Source: JAGXTF01 sp044224315 (GTDB taxonomy: Bacteria > Bacteroidota > Bacteroidia > NS11-12g > UBA955). Taken from it: a DNA stretch of 64,000 nt. The stretch's first letter is position 1, and each line of letters begins with the position of its first letter. Positions 18,213-26,699 of the stretch are shown here, piece after piece. Location: positions 248,001-312,000 of the forward strand of contig JBGAKR010000001.1 of NCBI GenBank assembly GCA_044224315.1, read 5' to 3'. The position numbers and the translations under genes are program-made. The notes beneath the pieces were generated by a model, which worked only from the letters and a program-made list of their open reading frames with translations, ran no database searches and had not been told where the DNA came from.

Positions 18213-18938
18213 TTATTTTTTAGAAAAAATATTGTATTTAATAATACAATATATAGCCCTGAAACCATCTCTCCAGCCAATTTTTTTTCCTTCCTCATAG
18301 GTACGGCCATAATAGCTAATTCCAACTTCATATACCCTTACATTGGGAATGCGTGCAATTTTTGCCGTCACTTCGGGTTCAAATCCAAAACGTTTTTCCT
18401 TTAATTTCAGGCTTTTCACCATATCGGCCCTGAATAATTTATAACAGGTTTCCATATCCGTCAGATTCAAATTCGACAGCATATTGGAAAGGGAGGTAAG
18501 AAACTTATTGCCTATAGAATGCCAGTAAAAAAGTATGCGATGGGGATTACCACCCATAAATCGGCTTCCGTACACAACATCGGCAAAACCCTCAACAACC
18601 GGCTTTAAAAGCAAATTGTACTCTCTGGGGTCATACTCCAAATCGGCATCCTGAATAATGATAAACTGCCCCGTGGCACACTGAATGCCGGTATGCAAAG
18701 CAGCACCTTTCCCTTGGTTTACCTCGTGCTTAAAATACTGGATATTTAGGTCCGGATTTTGTTGCATATAGGATTGTATAGCCTCTTCGGTATGGTCTTT
18801 TGAACAGTCGTTTACAATAATCACCTCTTTGCTGATATTATTAATCAGCGATACATCCTTTACCTTATCCAGAATAAAGTGAATAGTGTTGCCTTCGTTA
18901 TATGCAGGTATAACAATGGAAAGCTTTTTAAATTCCAT
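18213..18938 (-). CDS. GT2-family glycosyltransferase (polyprenyl-phosphate sugar synthase type)
   Basis: 241 residues. The GT-A fold is indicated by LSIVIPAYNEGNTI at the N-terminus, VIIVNDCSKDHT, GKGAALHTGIQ, the metal-binding IQDADLEYDP (DxD-like), and GSRF. It lacks C-terminal membrane helices, so it resembles dolichyl-phosphate mannose synthase-like proteins that load a sugar onto a polyprenyl phosphate carrier. I chose ATG 18938 over a longer frame (18959) because the -7 box (18949-18956, minus) lies between them. It is divergent from the FAD oxidoreductase, and the two may share regulation. Confidence 0.87.
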   Translation of the reverse strand: MEFKKLSIVIPAYNEGNTIHFILDKVKDVSLINNISKEVIIVNDCSKDHTEEAIQSYMQQNPDLNIQYFKHEVNQGKGAALHTGIQCATGQFIIIQDADLEYDPREYNLLLKPVVEGFADVVYGSRFMGGNPHRILFYWHSIGNKFLTSLSNMLSNLNLTDMETCYKLFRADMVKSLKLKEKRFGFEPEVTAKIARIPNVRVYEVGISYYGRTYEEGKKIGWRDGFRAIYCIIKYNIFSKK

Positions 18939-18948
18939 CTTGAAAGGG

Positions 18949-18956
18949 CAAAAATA
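18949..18956 (-). promoter_or_regulatory. -7 box TATTTTTG for GT2 gene
   Basis: Exact TAnnTTTG on the minus strand, 10 bases before ATG 18938. It fixes the start choice for the glycosyltransferase gene. Confidence 0.65.
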
Positions 18957-18997
18957 CAACTTTTATGCGGCTATTCAGTTTCGAGGCCGATTCCGCG

Positions 18998-19005
18998 TAT
19001 TTTTG
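18998..19005 (+). promoter_or_regulatory. -7 box TATTTTTG for FAD oxidoreductase gene
   Basis: Exact TAnnTTTG eight bases before TTG 19014. Together with 18949-18956 it forms a compact divergent promoter region of about 75 bases. Confidence 0.65.
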
Positions 19006-19013
19006 CAGGCAAA

Positions 19014-20567
19014 TTGGAGCAGAATCAACAAACCGCAATCATCATTGGAGCAGGTCCGGCAGGGCTTACTGCGGCTTTAGAGTTTTTGCGTCAAACCAAT
19101 ATTAAACCCATCATTCTCGAAGCCAGCGGCGATATTGGCGGTATTTCCAAAACGGTAAATTACAAAGGAAACCGCATGGATATCGGTGGGCATCGTTTTT
19201 TTTCTAAAAGCGACAGGGTAATGCAGTGGTGGTTGGATTTGTTCCCTGTATTGCCCGATGAAAATGGCCCGCTTGCAATCACCTATCACCGGCAAACCCG
19301 CACAGTTGAGACCCGGGGAAATAATGCACAACCCGACGATGACAGGGTGATGCTGGTTCGCAAACGTTTGTCGCGTATTTTTTACCTGCGCAAATTTTTT
19401 CCTTATCCTATAACCCTTAGCGTAAAAACCTTGCTTAGTCTTGGTTTATTGCGAACCTTTAAAATTGGTTTTTCTTATATTTATATTCGTCTATTTCCAA
19501 TTAAAAAAGAAAAAAATCTCGAGGATTTTTTTATCAATCGATTTGGAAAAGAATTATACCAAACTTTTTTTAAAGATTATACCGAAAAGGTCTGGGGCAT
19601 TGCCTGCACCGAAATATCGCCCGAATGGGGTGCCCAACGAATAAAAGGGGTAAGTATTGCAAAGGCCATCAAACACGCACTGCTTTTTTCTGTAAAAAAA
19701 GAAAAATCCATTGCCCAAAAAAATATTGAAACCAGTTTAATTGAAAAATTTTTGTATCCAAAGCTGGGGCCAGGCCAGTTGTGGGAAGAAGTAGCCAGGC
19801 TAGTACAGGAAAAGGGTGGTGAAATTCACTTAAATTCTCCGGTTTCTAAAATATTTTTACAAAATAATCGGGTAGATTCGGTTGCAACTTCAACAGGTAA
19901 TATTTTTAAGGGCCACCACTTTTTTTCTACCATGCCTGTAAAAGATTTAATACAATCTATTGAACCTGAAGTTTCAGAAGAAGTTCGCAATTTGGCATCT
20001 GGACTGCAATACCGCGATTTTATTACGGTGGGCTTACTGGTAAAAAAACTCAAAGTACATGATGCCGATCATTCTGCTATAAAGGATAATTGGATTTATA
20101 TTCAAGAAAATGATGTAAAAATCGGGCGCTTACAAGTATTTAACAATTGGAGTCCGTACATGGTACAAAACCCCGAATATACGTGGATGGGGCTTGAATA
20201 TTTTTGCAATGAAGGTGATGAAATCTGGAATAAAACGGATGCTGAATTATTGCATTTTGCCATTGATGAATTGCATAAAATATCGATTATTGATAAAGTT
20301 GATTTTTTAGATGGAACCGTTGTACGGATGCCTAAAACCTATCCTGCATATTTTGGCACTTACACACAATTCGATACCATTCGCAATTTTACAGATTCTA
20401 TTGAAAACTTATATCTCGTTGGGCGCAATGGCATGCACAAATACAATAACCAGGACCATAGTATGTTAACTGCTATTACTGCAGTAGAAAACATCAAAAA
20501 CGGAATTACATCCCGCAACAATATTTGGGAAATAAATACCGAAATGGAATACCACGAAGAAAAATAA
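19014..20567 (+). CDS. FAD-dependent oxidoreductase (amine oxidase / protoporphyrinogen oxidase-like)
   Basis: 517 residues from a TTG start. The open frame extends upstream to 18879, but that region overlaps the divergent gene and its promoters. The N-terminus has the dinucleotide fold IIIGAGPAGLTAALEFL and then EASGDIGGISKTV and MDIGGHRFFSK, the pattern of flavin amine oxidases and UDP-galactopyranose mutase-like proteins; the C-terminus has NLYLVGRNGMHKYNNQDHSM where FAD is bound. Homologs in polysaccharide or lipid-sugar clusters are annotated only generally. Substrate unknown; the divergent GT2 and nearby methyltransferase point to cell-envelope glycan chemistry. Confidence 0.82.
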   Translation: MEQNQQTAIIIGAGPAGLTAALEFLRQTNIKPIILEASGDIGGISKTVNYKGNRMDIGGHRFFSKSDRVMQWWLDLFPVLPDENGPLAITYHRQTRTVETRGNNAQPDDDRVMLVRKRLSRIFYLRKFFPYPITLSVKTLLSLGLLRTFKIGFSYIYIRLFPIKKEKNLEDFFINRFGKELYQTFFKDYTEKVWGIACTEISPEWGAQRIKGVSIAKAIKHALLFSVKKEKSIAQKNIETSLIEKFLYPKLGPGQLWEEVARLVQEKGGEIHLNSPVSKIFLQNNRVDSVATSTGNIFKGHHFFSTMPVKDLIQSIEPEVSEEVRNLASGLQYRDFITVGLLVKKLKVHDADHSAIKDNWIYIQENDVKIGRLQVFNNWSPYMVQNPEYTWMGLEYFCNEGDEIWNKTDAELLHFAIDELHKISIIDKVDFLDGTVVRMPKTYPAYFGTYTQFDTIRNFTDSIENLYLVGRNGMHKYNNQDHSMLTAITAVENIKNGITSRNNIWEINTEMEYHEEK

Positions 20568-20572
20568 TTCTG

Positions 20573-21187
20573 CTAAATATCGGGTTTGCATTGGGCCAAT
20601 CCAGGCACCAAATAAATACGCCCGGATGCTACTTCCTTGCAAGTATAGCGAGTGCGGTTCTTTTCGAGTTTTATAAATTTTTTTCCGTCCTGCATTTCAA
20701 AAGCAGTATGCATGGGTATATCTTCAACCAAAACCCAGGTTTTATCTAAATCGTATTTTTTTAGTGTGCGAAACAGCAATGGATCACTGCAGCTGCTTGC
20801 CGCAGGATTTGTAAGATAGCGGGCAAGGGCATGATTTACATCCGGAGGTAGTATTTTTCTTTCCAAAACCGGTGCACTTACCAGCTGAAAGTGCTGCTTC
20901 CATTCCTTGCCATGCGGATTTACCCGATTGCCGAATCTCTCAAAATTAACCAGGTGGGCTACCTCATGCATAAATGTTACCAAAAATGCATAGGGATTTA
21001 GATCTTTATTTAGCGAAATGCGGTGGTTTTCGCCAGGCAAAGGTGGCCGGTAATCGCCGTATTTGCTGGCCCGGGGCTTTTTAATGTGCAACTGTATTTT
21101 GTAATGAATAAGTATATCTGCGGCATAGTTTTCCATGCCTTCCGGTAAATATTTTTTCAAAACAAATACAAGTTGTTCCCGTTTCAT
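20573..21187 (-). CDS. SprT-like zinc metallopeptidase-domain protein
   Basis: 204 residues. The SprT-like domain is shown by TFMHEVAHLVNFERFG, with the HExxH zinc motif, and the NPHGKEWKQHF segment containing the third ligand region; the C-terminal part has YTC as in SprT zinc-ribbon-like ends, although only one clear CxxC-type cysteine remains. Eukaryotic relatives (Spartan) cleave DNA-protein crosslinks; the bacterial role is unclear. Its ATG overlaps the end of the broken lhgO gene by 4 bases, so they were co-transcribed. Confidence 0.8.
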   Translation of the reverse strand: MKREQLVFVLKKYLPEGMENYAADILIHYKIQLHIKKPRASKYGDYRPPLPGENHRISLNKDLNPYAFLVTFMHEVAHLVNFERFGNRVNPHGKEWKQHFQLVSAPVLERKILPPDVNHALARYLTNPAASSCSDPLLFRTLKKYDLDKTWVLVEDIPMHTAFEMQDGKKFIKLEKNRTRYTCKEVASGRIYLVPGLAQCKPDI

Positions 21188-22294
21188 GTAAATTTTTCCA
21201 ATGCCAATTCGCTCACAGTTTGCCCAATCGAAAGCGAACTGGTTGCAGCCGGAGATGGGGCATTTAATACATGTATGCAGCGTTCAGATTCTTTGATATA
21301 AAAGTCATCAATCAGACCGCCATCTTTATCACAGGCCTGGGCTCTCACGCCGGCACCTGCTGGCACCAGGTCGTCTTTTTGGATTTCAGGCACCAATTCC
21401 TGCAAGGCTTTTGTAAATGCGTTTTTACTGTATGACCTGTAGTATTCTCCCAATCCTGTTTTCCAGTATTTCATGGCTACTTTTCTAAAACCTTTCCATG
21501 AAATGGCATTCCAAAATTCACTCCAATTAAATGACGATTTGGTGTATCCCTCCCGCCTGAAAGCAAATACAGCATTGGGGCCTGCTTCAATTTCACCATT
21601 GATACGGCGGGTAAAATGCACGCCAAGGAATGGGAAATTAGGGTCGGGTACCGGATAAATTAAGTTGCGCACCAGCGATGCTTTTTCGGGTTTTACTGCA
21701 TAATATTCACCCCTGAAAGGCACAATACGCATATCGGTATTAATGCCCGTCATTTCAGCAATTTTATCGCAATATAATCCCGCACAATTAATCATTAAAT
21801 CGGCAATAATTGCATTTTTCTCGGTAACTATTTCAACCTTATTATTTCGCACATTTATCTCCGAAACCTTATGCCCGGTATGCACTTCACCACCTAAAGA
21901 TTGAAATTTTTCAGCGATTTTCCAGGCCACTTGTTTATCGCAATCCGGATAGGCCATTTTCAATTCCCCGCTGGTACAATTTCTCCAACTGACCCAATTG
22001 GTCTTTGCGTGTGGCTACCACAATTTTTCCGCACAAGTCATAAGGGATGTTCTGCTCTTTGCAAAAATCCAACAACATGTGGTATCCGTTTATGCAGTTT
22101 ATGGCTTTCAAACTACCCGGCTTGTAATAAAGCCCTGAGTGAATAACTCCGCTATTATTTCCCGTTTGGTGAGCGGCAATTTTATCTTCCTTCTCCAGCA
22201 CCGCCACCGAAATTTGGGGATTCTTTTCCTTAATTTTCAACGCTGTAGCCAAACCTACAATACCTCCACCTATGATTGCGACATTAAAGTTCAT
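21184..22294 (-). pseudogene. lhgO: L-2-hydroxyglutarate oxidase (LhgO), split by internal deletion and frameshift
   Basis: The N-terminal part from ATG 22294 is normal LhgO: VAIIGGGIVGLATALKI, then HQTGNNSGVIHSGLYYKPGS. It reads to ENGLSGLR and stops at 21935. The C-terminal part resumes in another frame near 21950 with KQVAWKIAEKFQSLGGEVH and continues intact through MINCAGLYCDKIAEM, PFRGEYY, GPNAV and the end at 21184. By comparison with E. coli YgaF about 30 residues between these pieces (the region ending PSSGIVxY) are missing in all frames, so roughly 90 bases have been lost and the frame shifted. The intact enzyme oxidises L-2-hydroxyglutarate to 2-oxoglutarate with FAD, passing electrons to the membrane quinone pool. 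As written it is non-functional. Confidence 0.88.
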
Positions 22295-22346
22295 TTTGGA
22301 CAGCAAAATAATATCTCATGAATAGGAAGTTATTGCCAAATTATCC

Positions 22347-23618
22347 TCATCCCCGAATTACCTTCTGGCCAATGGCGCATTCCGTGCATCGGCGATTATC
22401 GCAGTATAATTTTCGCATCCCAATAAACGCCTGGCTCTCATAAGCCGATTTATTTTCAAACCCCAAGGATTCCCATTCTCGGGTTATCTTGTTGGATTCA
22501 GGCTCAACGGCAGCAAGTAAATCGAAAGCTTTCTCCTTCAGAATCTCTGAATCTTTATGCACACCATAGGCAAACAAAACCGGTGCAACGGCGTTTATCA
22601 ACAAACCATTCAGGGTGCTATTTCCAGTATTTTTTGGCCTTTCTACCGATAGGGTTCCAAAACGATAATGATGATTCCAATATTCAGATGCACATACGCC
22701 AAATAATTTAACCAATTGGTTGGGCTCTGTTTCCAACAATATTTTCGAAAATATATGGGCCTTTGATTCAATCAGGGCTGCCAATTGTGCAATTCTTACG
22801 GTTGGAAAACCAGCAGGCCGCATGCGCATAAATTTCCAATTGGCAGCAGACATGGGCGTTAATTGCAATTTTTTACGCAAAAAATTATACTCCTTTTTCA
22901 ATTTTGCCTGGTATTCATCGGCCGGCTTGGAAGCCAACATACCCGCCTGCCCGAATAACAATGCCTCTACCTGTCCAGGATTGTCAGTCATGCGAATGAG
23001 AGCATTACGCGGAATGCTGCGCGCAAGTTGCTCCATGCTATCATCGTTTACCCTATTGCCCAAATACCTAGCCAGGGCTATAAAAAACACTGTTTCCCAG
23101 TCGTTTTTATACTCACTGGCCAGTTTTAAAAAAATTTCGGCTTTGAGAATTAATCTGTCAACCAAGGCTCTATGCAAGGCGGTAATGCTGGCCGAACCCG
23201 ATTCTGCCGGATGTAATGGGGCACAGGGGACTGATGAAATACTGGTTTTTAAAACTTGGTAATTTGCCAGCATTTCGGGCAGAATGCGATTCTTCAATTC
23301 CAAACAGGGCAAAATAGACCCGTTTGCCAAGGCAATATCGCAATCATGGTGCAACACCACATGGAGAATGGTATTTTGGTAAGCAGGATCGTGGGCATGA
23401 TTGTGCTTCAGCCAATCGGATGCATGGATATGGATTTCAATATTCCCGGTCCAGTCGGCATTATCGATCACAATTCTTCCATTAAAAAAATCCGGACCGC
23501 TATCGTTGTTTAGGGTGCCTCTTTTAATAATTTGAATTGGTACTCCATCGGTAGTTTGCAGATTTTGGTGATTGAATTTCCCCGACTGCCAGATAAAGTG
23601 CAAAAATGATTCTTCCAT
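22347..23618 (-). CDS. DUF2851 family protein
   Basis: 423 residues, the usual length. Family hallmarks: MEESFLHFIWQ at the start, the IIKRGTLNNDSGPDFFNGRI segment, NIEIHIHASDWLKHNH and HVVLHHDCDI in the N-terminal half, and the cysteine-containing C-terminus CDNRRCTECAIG. The family is restricted mostly to Bacteroidota and its function is unknown to me. The N-terminal region with histidines and aspartates (NDSGPDFFN, EIHIHASDW) looks like a possible metal or nuclease-type active site, which is only an impression. Transcribed alone, diverging from the transposase remnant. Confidence 0.85.
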   Translation of the reverse strand: MEESFLHFIWQSGKFNHQNLQTTDGVPIQIIKRGTLNNDSGPDFFNGRIVIDNADWTGNIEIHIHASDWLKHNHAHDPAYQNTILHVVLHHDCDIALANGSILPCLELKNRILPEMLANYQVLKTSISSVPCAPLHPAESGSASITALHRALVDRLILKAEIFLKLASEYKNDWETVFFIALARYLGNRVNDDSMEQLARSIPRNALIRMTDNPGQVEALLFGQAGMLASKPADEYQAKLKKEYNFLRKKLQLTPMSAANWKFMRMRPAGFPTVRIAQLAALIESKAHIFSKILLETEPNQLVKLFGVCASEYWNHHYRFGTLSVERPKNTGNSTLNGLLINAVAPVLFAYGVHKDSEILKEKAFDLLAAVEPESNKITREWESLGFENKSAYESQAFIGMRKLYCDNRRCTECAIGQKVIRG

Positions 23619-23670
23619 AATTTTGATAAATTTTTTAACATATTTTTGGCACCAATATAATCATTTTTTA

Positions 23671-23678
23671 TATATTTG
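23671..23678 (+). promoter_or_regulatory. -7 box TATATTTG before transposase remnant
   Basis: Exact TAnnTTTG, 40 bases before ATG 23719. A longer leader than at other genes here, so less certain. Confidence 0.4.
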
Positions 23679-23948
23679 CAACATTCAATGAAGTTACATT
23701 TTAAAAATATATCACATTATGGCAAGTTTAGAACATTATTACACACGTTTCGAGGAGACTGGAATTTACCATGTTTACAACCGTTGCATTGATCGTCAGC
23801 CCTTATTTTAGATTTTTACATTCGTCCTGTTGCCGATATTTTGGCTTACTGCCTGTTGGGCAATCATTTTCATCTCTGTATCCGCATTAAGCCATTGGAG
23901 GAGATGGGTGCATTAACCACACGTTCAAAACCCGATACCCTCGTGTGC

Positions 23949-23990
23949 GCGCCCGCGCCCACGCCCACGCCCACGCCCACGCCCACGCCA
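23949..23990 (+). repeat. Hexamer tandem repeat (ACGCCC)n
   Basis: About six consecutive copies of ACGCCC, preceded by CGCCCG variants, encoding a Pro-Thr run inside the transposase remnant. It is much GC-richer than its surroundings and abuts the palindrome at 23987-24025. Copy number is likely to vary by slippage. Confidence 0.9.
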
Positions 23991-24025
23991 GATTTGACAA
24001 CTTTTACAAAGTTGTCAAATCTGGC
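23987..24025 (+). repeat. Perfect 18-bp inverted repeat, REP-like palindrome
   Basis: GCCAGATTTGACAACTTT (23987-24004), three-base loop TAC, then its exact reverse complement (24008-24025). The size and its place inside a REP-associated transposase gene fit a REP unit. It lies in frame, in the variable loop after the HxH motif. I saw no second copy in this window. Confidence 0.9.
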
Positions 24026-24465
24026 AAAAATGGCCCCAAAATCGCCCCACGATATTGTCACCCACCAATTCCGCAAACTTTTCCAATCCTACGCCATGGC
24101 CTACAACAAACAACATTCTCGTGTTGGTACCCTTTTCCAAACCCCTTTCAAACGCGCCCTGGTGCTAGAAAACGAATATCTGCGAAATCTTATCCTCTAC
24201 ATTCACCAAAACCCGCAACAACACCAGCTTATAGATGATTTTCGCGATTGGAACTGGAGCTCCTTTCACAGCATTATGTTTCGCAAAAAACGAAGTATCA
24301 CCAACACCCAACTTACCCTTGAAATGGTTGGCGGTTTACAAGAATTTTTGTTTATCCACAAAAACCCAGATAATCTTTTACAAAATCAAAACTGGGCCAA
24401 AATCATACATTCGGTAGAATCACAATTCTATCCCATAAACCTGTAAGCAATTTGCGTATTTTCAC

Positions 24466-24473
24466 TAACTTTG
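24466..24473 (+). promoter_or_regulatory. -7 box TAACTTTG for odhB
   Basis: Exact TAnnTTTG, eight bases before ATG 24482; supports this start over a longer upstream frame. Confidence 0.65.
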
Positions 24474-24481
24474 CAGCCTCA

Positions 24482-25735
24482 ATGGCCTTAGAAATTAAAG
24501 TTCCGGCTCCCGGAGAATCTGTAAGTGAAGTTACCATAGCCAATTGGTTAAAAAAAGAAGGTGAATGGGTGGATATGGATGCCCCAATAGCCGAATTTGA
24601 AAGCGATAAAGCCACCTTCGAAGTAAATGCAGAAAAAGCAGGTGTAATTGAAAAATTAATCGGCAACATCGGCGATACCATTCCCGTAGGCACGGTTGTA
24701 GCCATCATCAATACCGAAGCTGCCAAACCCGCCGGCGCACCTGCCCCCGAGGTAAAACCTGCCCCGGTAGCCGAAGCTACCGCCCCAAAAACTGCACCCG
24801 TAGTGGCTGAAAAGCCCACTGTATCTGCCGATGCCCATATCCTCATTTCTCCCATTGCCGCACAATTACTGGCCGAATATGGAATCGATGCAACTTTAGT
24901 TAAAGGTTCAGGTAGCAACAATAAAATCACCAAACTCGATGCCCTCGAAGCAATAGTTTCCATGGGCAAAGAAAAACAATCCGGCAGCTCCACTGCCACT
25001 GCCGGTGCGCGCAATGAACGCCATGAAAAAATGAGCAATCTGCGCAAAACCGTTTCCAAAAGATTGGTGGCTGCCAAAAACGAAACAGCCATGCTTACCA
25101 CGTTCAACGAGGTAAACATGAAACCCATCATGGATTTGCGTGCCAAATACAAAAAAACTTTCGAAGAGAAGTTTGGTGTTGGATTGGGCTTTATGAGCTT
25201 TTTTACCCGTGCAGTTTGTATTGCGCTTAAAGATTGGCCCGCAGTGAATGCGAGCATCGTTGGAGACGAAATTCATTACCACGATTATTGCGATATTTCC
25301 ATAGCCGTTTCTGCCCCTAAAGGTTTGGTTGTGCCCGTAATACGCAACGCGGAAAGCATGAGCCTGGCCGAAATCGAAGCCGAAGTAAAACGCCTTGCCA
25401 CCAAAGCCCGCGATAATAAATTAAGCCTGGAAGAAATGACCGGTGGCACATTCACCATTACCAACGGTGGGGTATTTGGCAGCTTGCTAAGCACACCTAT
25501 AATCAATCAACCCCAAAGTGGTATTTTGGGTATGCACAATATCGTAGAACGTCCGGTTGCTGAAAATGGTCAGGTGGTAATTCGCCCCATGATGTATGTG
25601 GCGCTTAGTTACGATCATCGTATAATCGATGGCCGCGAAAGTGTAAGCTTTTTGGTAAGGGTGAAAAACCTGCTCGAAAATCCCGAAATGCTTTTCGATG
25701 GAAAAAATCCCGTAGAAAAAGTACTGGGTTTCTAA
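24482..25735 (+). CDS. odhB: Dihydrolipoyllysine-residue succinyltransferase (E2 of 2-oxoglutarate dehydrogenase)
   Basis: 417 residues with the full E2 layout: lipoyl domain at 1-77 with the lipoylated lysine in ESDKATFEV, an Ala/Pro linker to about 115, a peripheral subunit-binding domain (ISPIAAQLLAEYGID) to about 160, and the catalytic domain ending with SYDHRIIDGRESV, whose His and Asp are the acyltransferase residues. The catalytic sequence (GLGFMSFFTRAV, GGVFGSLLSTPI) is of succinyltransferase type. It passes succinyl groups from the E1 decarboxylase to CoA in the TCA cycle. Unusually the E1 gene (sucA/odhA) is not adjacent; the upstream neighbour is a transposase remnant, which may mark a break in the original operon. 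Confidence 0.95.
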   Translation: MALEIKVPAPGESVSEVTIANWLKKEGEWVDMDAPIAEFESDKATFEVNAEKAGVIEKLIGNIGDTIPVGTVVAIINTEAAKPAGAPAPEVKPAPVAEATAPKTAPVVAEKPTVSADAHILISPIAAQLLAEYGIDATLVKGSGSNNKITKLDALEAIVSMGKEKQSGSSTATAGARNERHEKMSNLRKTVSKRLVAAKNETAMLTTFNEVNMKPIMDLRAKYKKTFEEKFGVGLGFMSFFTRAVCIALKDWPAVNASIVGDEIHYHDYCDISIAVSAPKGLVVPVIRNAESMSLAEIEAEVKRLATKARDNKLSLEEMTGGTFTITNGGVFGSLLSTPIINQPQSGILGMHNIVERPVAENGQVVIRPMMYVALSYDHRIIDGRESVSFLVRVKNLLENPEMLFDGKNPVEKVLGF

Positions 25736-25769
25736 ATCATTATTCACCTTTCCCTCCATTAAAATTCCC

Positions 25770-25777
25770 TAAGTTTG
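25770..25777 (+). promoter_or_regulatory. -7 box TAAGTTTG for CDF exporter gene
   Basis: Exact TAnnTTTG only four bases before ATG 25782, so the transcript is predicted to be leaderless or nearly so. Confidence 0.65.
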
Positions 25778-25781
25778 TGGT

Positions 25782-26693
25782 ATGGCCCACCACCATCACC
25801 ATACCCACGAAAATTTGCCGCACGAAGCGCCACACAGCAGCCTTGGCAAAACTTTCGGCATAGGCATTGCCCTCAATCTGGCATTTGTGGGGGTTGAATT
25901 TTTTTACGGTTTCATTTCAAACGGGCTTTCATTAATTGCCGATGCATGGCACAACCTTGGTGATGTGCTTGGACTTGCCATCAGTCTTTTGGCGTTTAGA
26001 ATGGCCGAAATTAAACCCAATAAAAAATACACTTACGGGTATTCCAAAGGAACCATTCTGGCCAGCCTGGCAAACTCGGTTTTATTACTCATAGCCGTTG
26101 GCACTATTGGATATGAAGCGTTCGATCGCTTTTTACATCCCGTTTTGCCCGAGTGGAAGACACTTACCTGGGTGGCCTCTTTGGGTATACTTATTAATTC
26201 TGCAACCGCATTTTTATTTATGAATAAAAATGAATTAAACTCCAGGGCTGCTTATTTGCATATGGCAGCCGATGCAGGTGTTTCAGCCGGCGTGGTATTG
26301 GGCGGTATTCTCATCCATTTTTCCGGTATTTATTGGATCGATCCTGTCATTAGTTTATTTATTTGTGCCGTAATTTTAGTGGGTACCTGGAATGTATTAA
26401 AAAGCAGTTTGCGCCTCTCCCTCGATGGCGTTCCGGAAAATGTGGATGTAGAAAAAGTAAAAGAAACTGCCCTCAAAATGCCCCAAATCAAAGATATTCA
26501 TCACATGCATATCTGGGCCATGAGCACCACTAAAAACGCACTCACCGCGCATCTAATGCTCAATGAAACACTTAGCGAAGAACAAACTGTTGAATTAAAA
26601 AATAATTTAAAACACGCATTTTTACATCTCAATATTCAACATGCAACATTAGAGCTGGAGCTTCATCACACCGATGATTGCGAAGAATGCTAA
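25782..26693 (+). CDS. Cation diffusion facilitator (CzcD/ZitB-type zinc exporter)
   Basis: 303 residues. The N-terminus is histidine-rich (MAHHHHHTHENLPHE), a likely metal-sensing or -chelating tail. Six hydrophobic helices follow, with the two metal-site motifs HxxxD: ADAWHNLGD in helix 2 and HMAADAGVSAG in helix 5. The cytoplasmic C-terminal domain has DIHHMHIWAMS, typical of CDF dimers. It exports Zn2+ (possibly Cd2+/Co2+) in exchange for protons across the inner membrane. It stands alone and converges on the hydrolase gene with a six-base gap. Confidence 0.93.
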   Translation: MAHHHHHTHENLPHEAPHSSLGKTFGIGIALNLAFVGVEFFYGFISNGLSLIADAWHNLGDVLGLAISLLAFRMAEIKPNKKYTYGYSKGTILASLANSVLLLIAVGTIGYEAFDRFLHPVLPEWKTLTWVASLGILINSATAFLFMNKNELNSRAAYLHMAADAGVSAGVVLGGILIHFSGIYWIDPVISLFICAVILVGTWNVLKSSLRLSLDGVPENVDVEKVKETALKMPQIKDIHHMHIWAMSTTKNALTAHLMLNETLSEEQTVELKNNLKHAFLHLNIQHATLELELHHTDDCEEC

Positions 26694-26699
26694 TACTGT

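Larger units (their letters stand above)
23719..24446 (+). pseudogene. REP-associated tyrosine transposase (Y1/IS200-like), broken
   Basis: The first 30 codons (YYTRFEETGIYHVYNRCIDRQ) are the start of a Y1-type transposase but run into TAG at 23809. The protein resumes in another frame at about 23814 (FYIRPVADILAYC, then LLGNHFHLCIRI with the HxH metal motif). A normal relative has some 12-15 residues between these pieces, so a short out-of-frame deletion is likely. Downstream are the helix with the catalytic tyrosine region (SYAMAYNKQHSRVGTLFQTPFKR) and IHQNPQQH, all readable. A proline-threonine run and a palindrome lie in the variable loop near residues 35-65 of the second frame. Such transposases mobilise or propagate REP palindromes. 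Inactive as written. Confidence 0.85.

Noticed and set aside
23949..23990. CRISPR or coding repeat domain
   Set aside because: Six-base period inside a dead transposase gene is simple-sequence slippage.
24403..25257. 284-residue minus-strand ORF opposite odhB
   Set aside because: Shadow of a strongly conserved E2 gene; Ala/Ser-rich translation with no motif.
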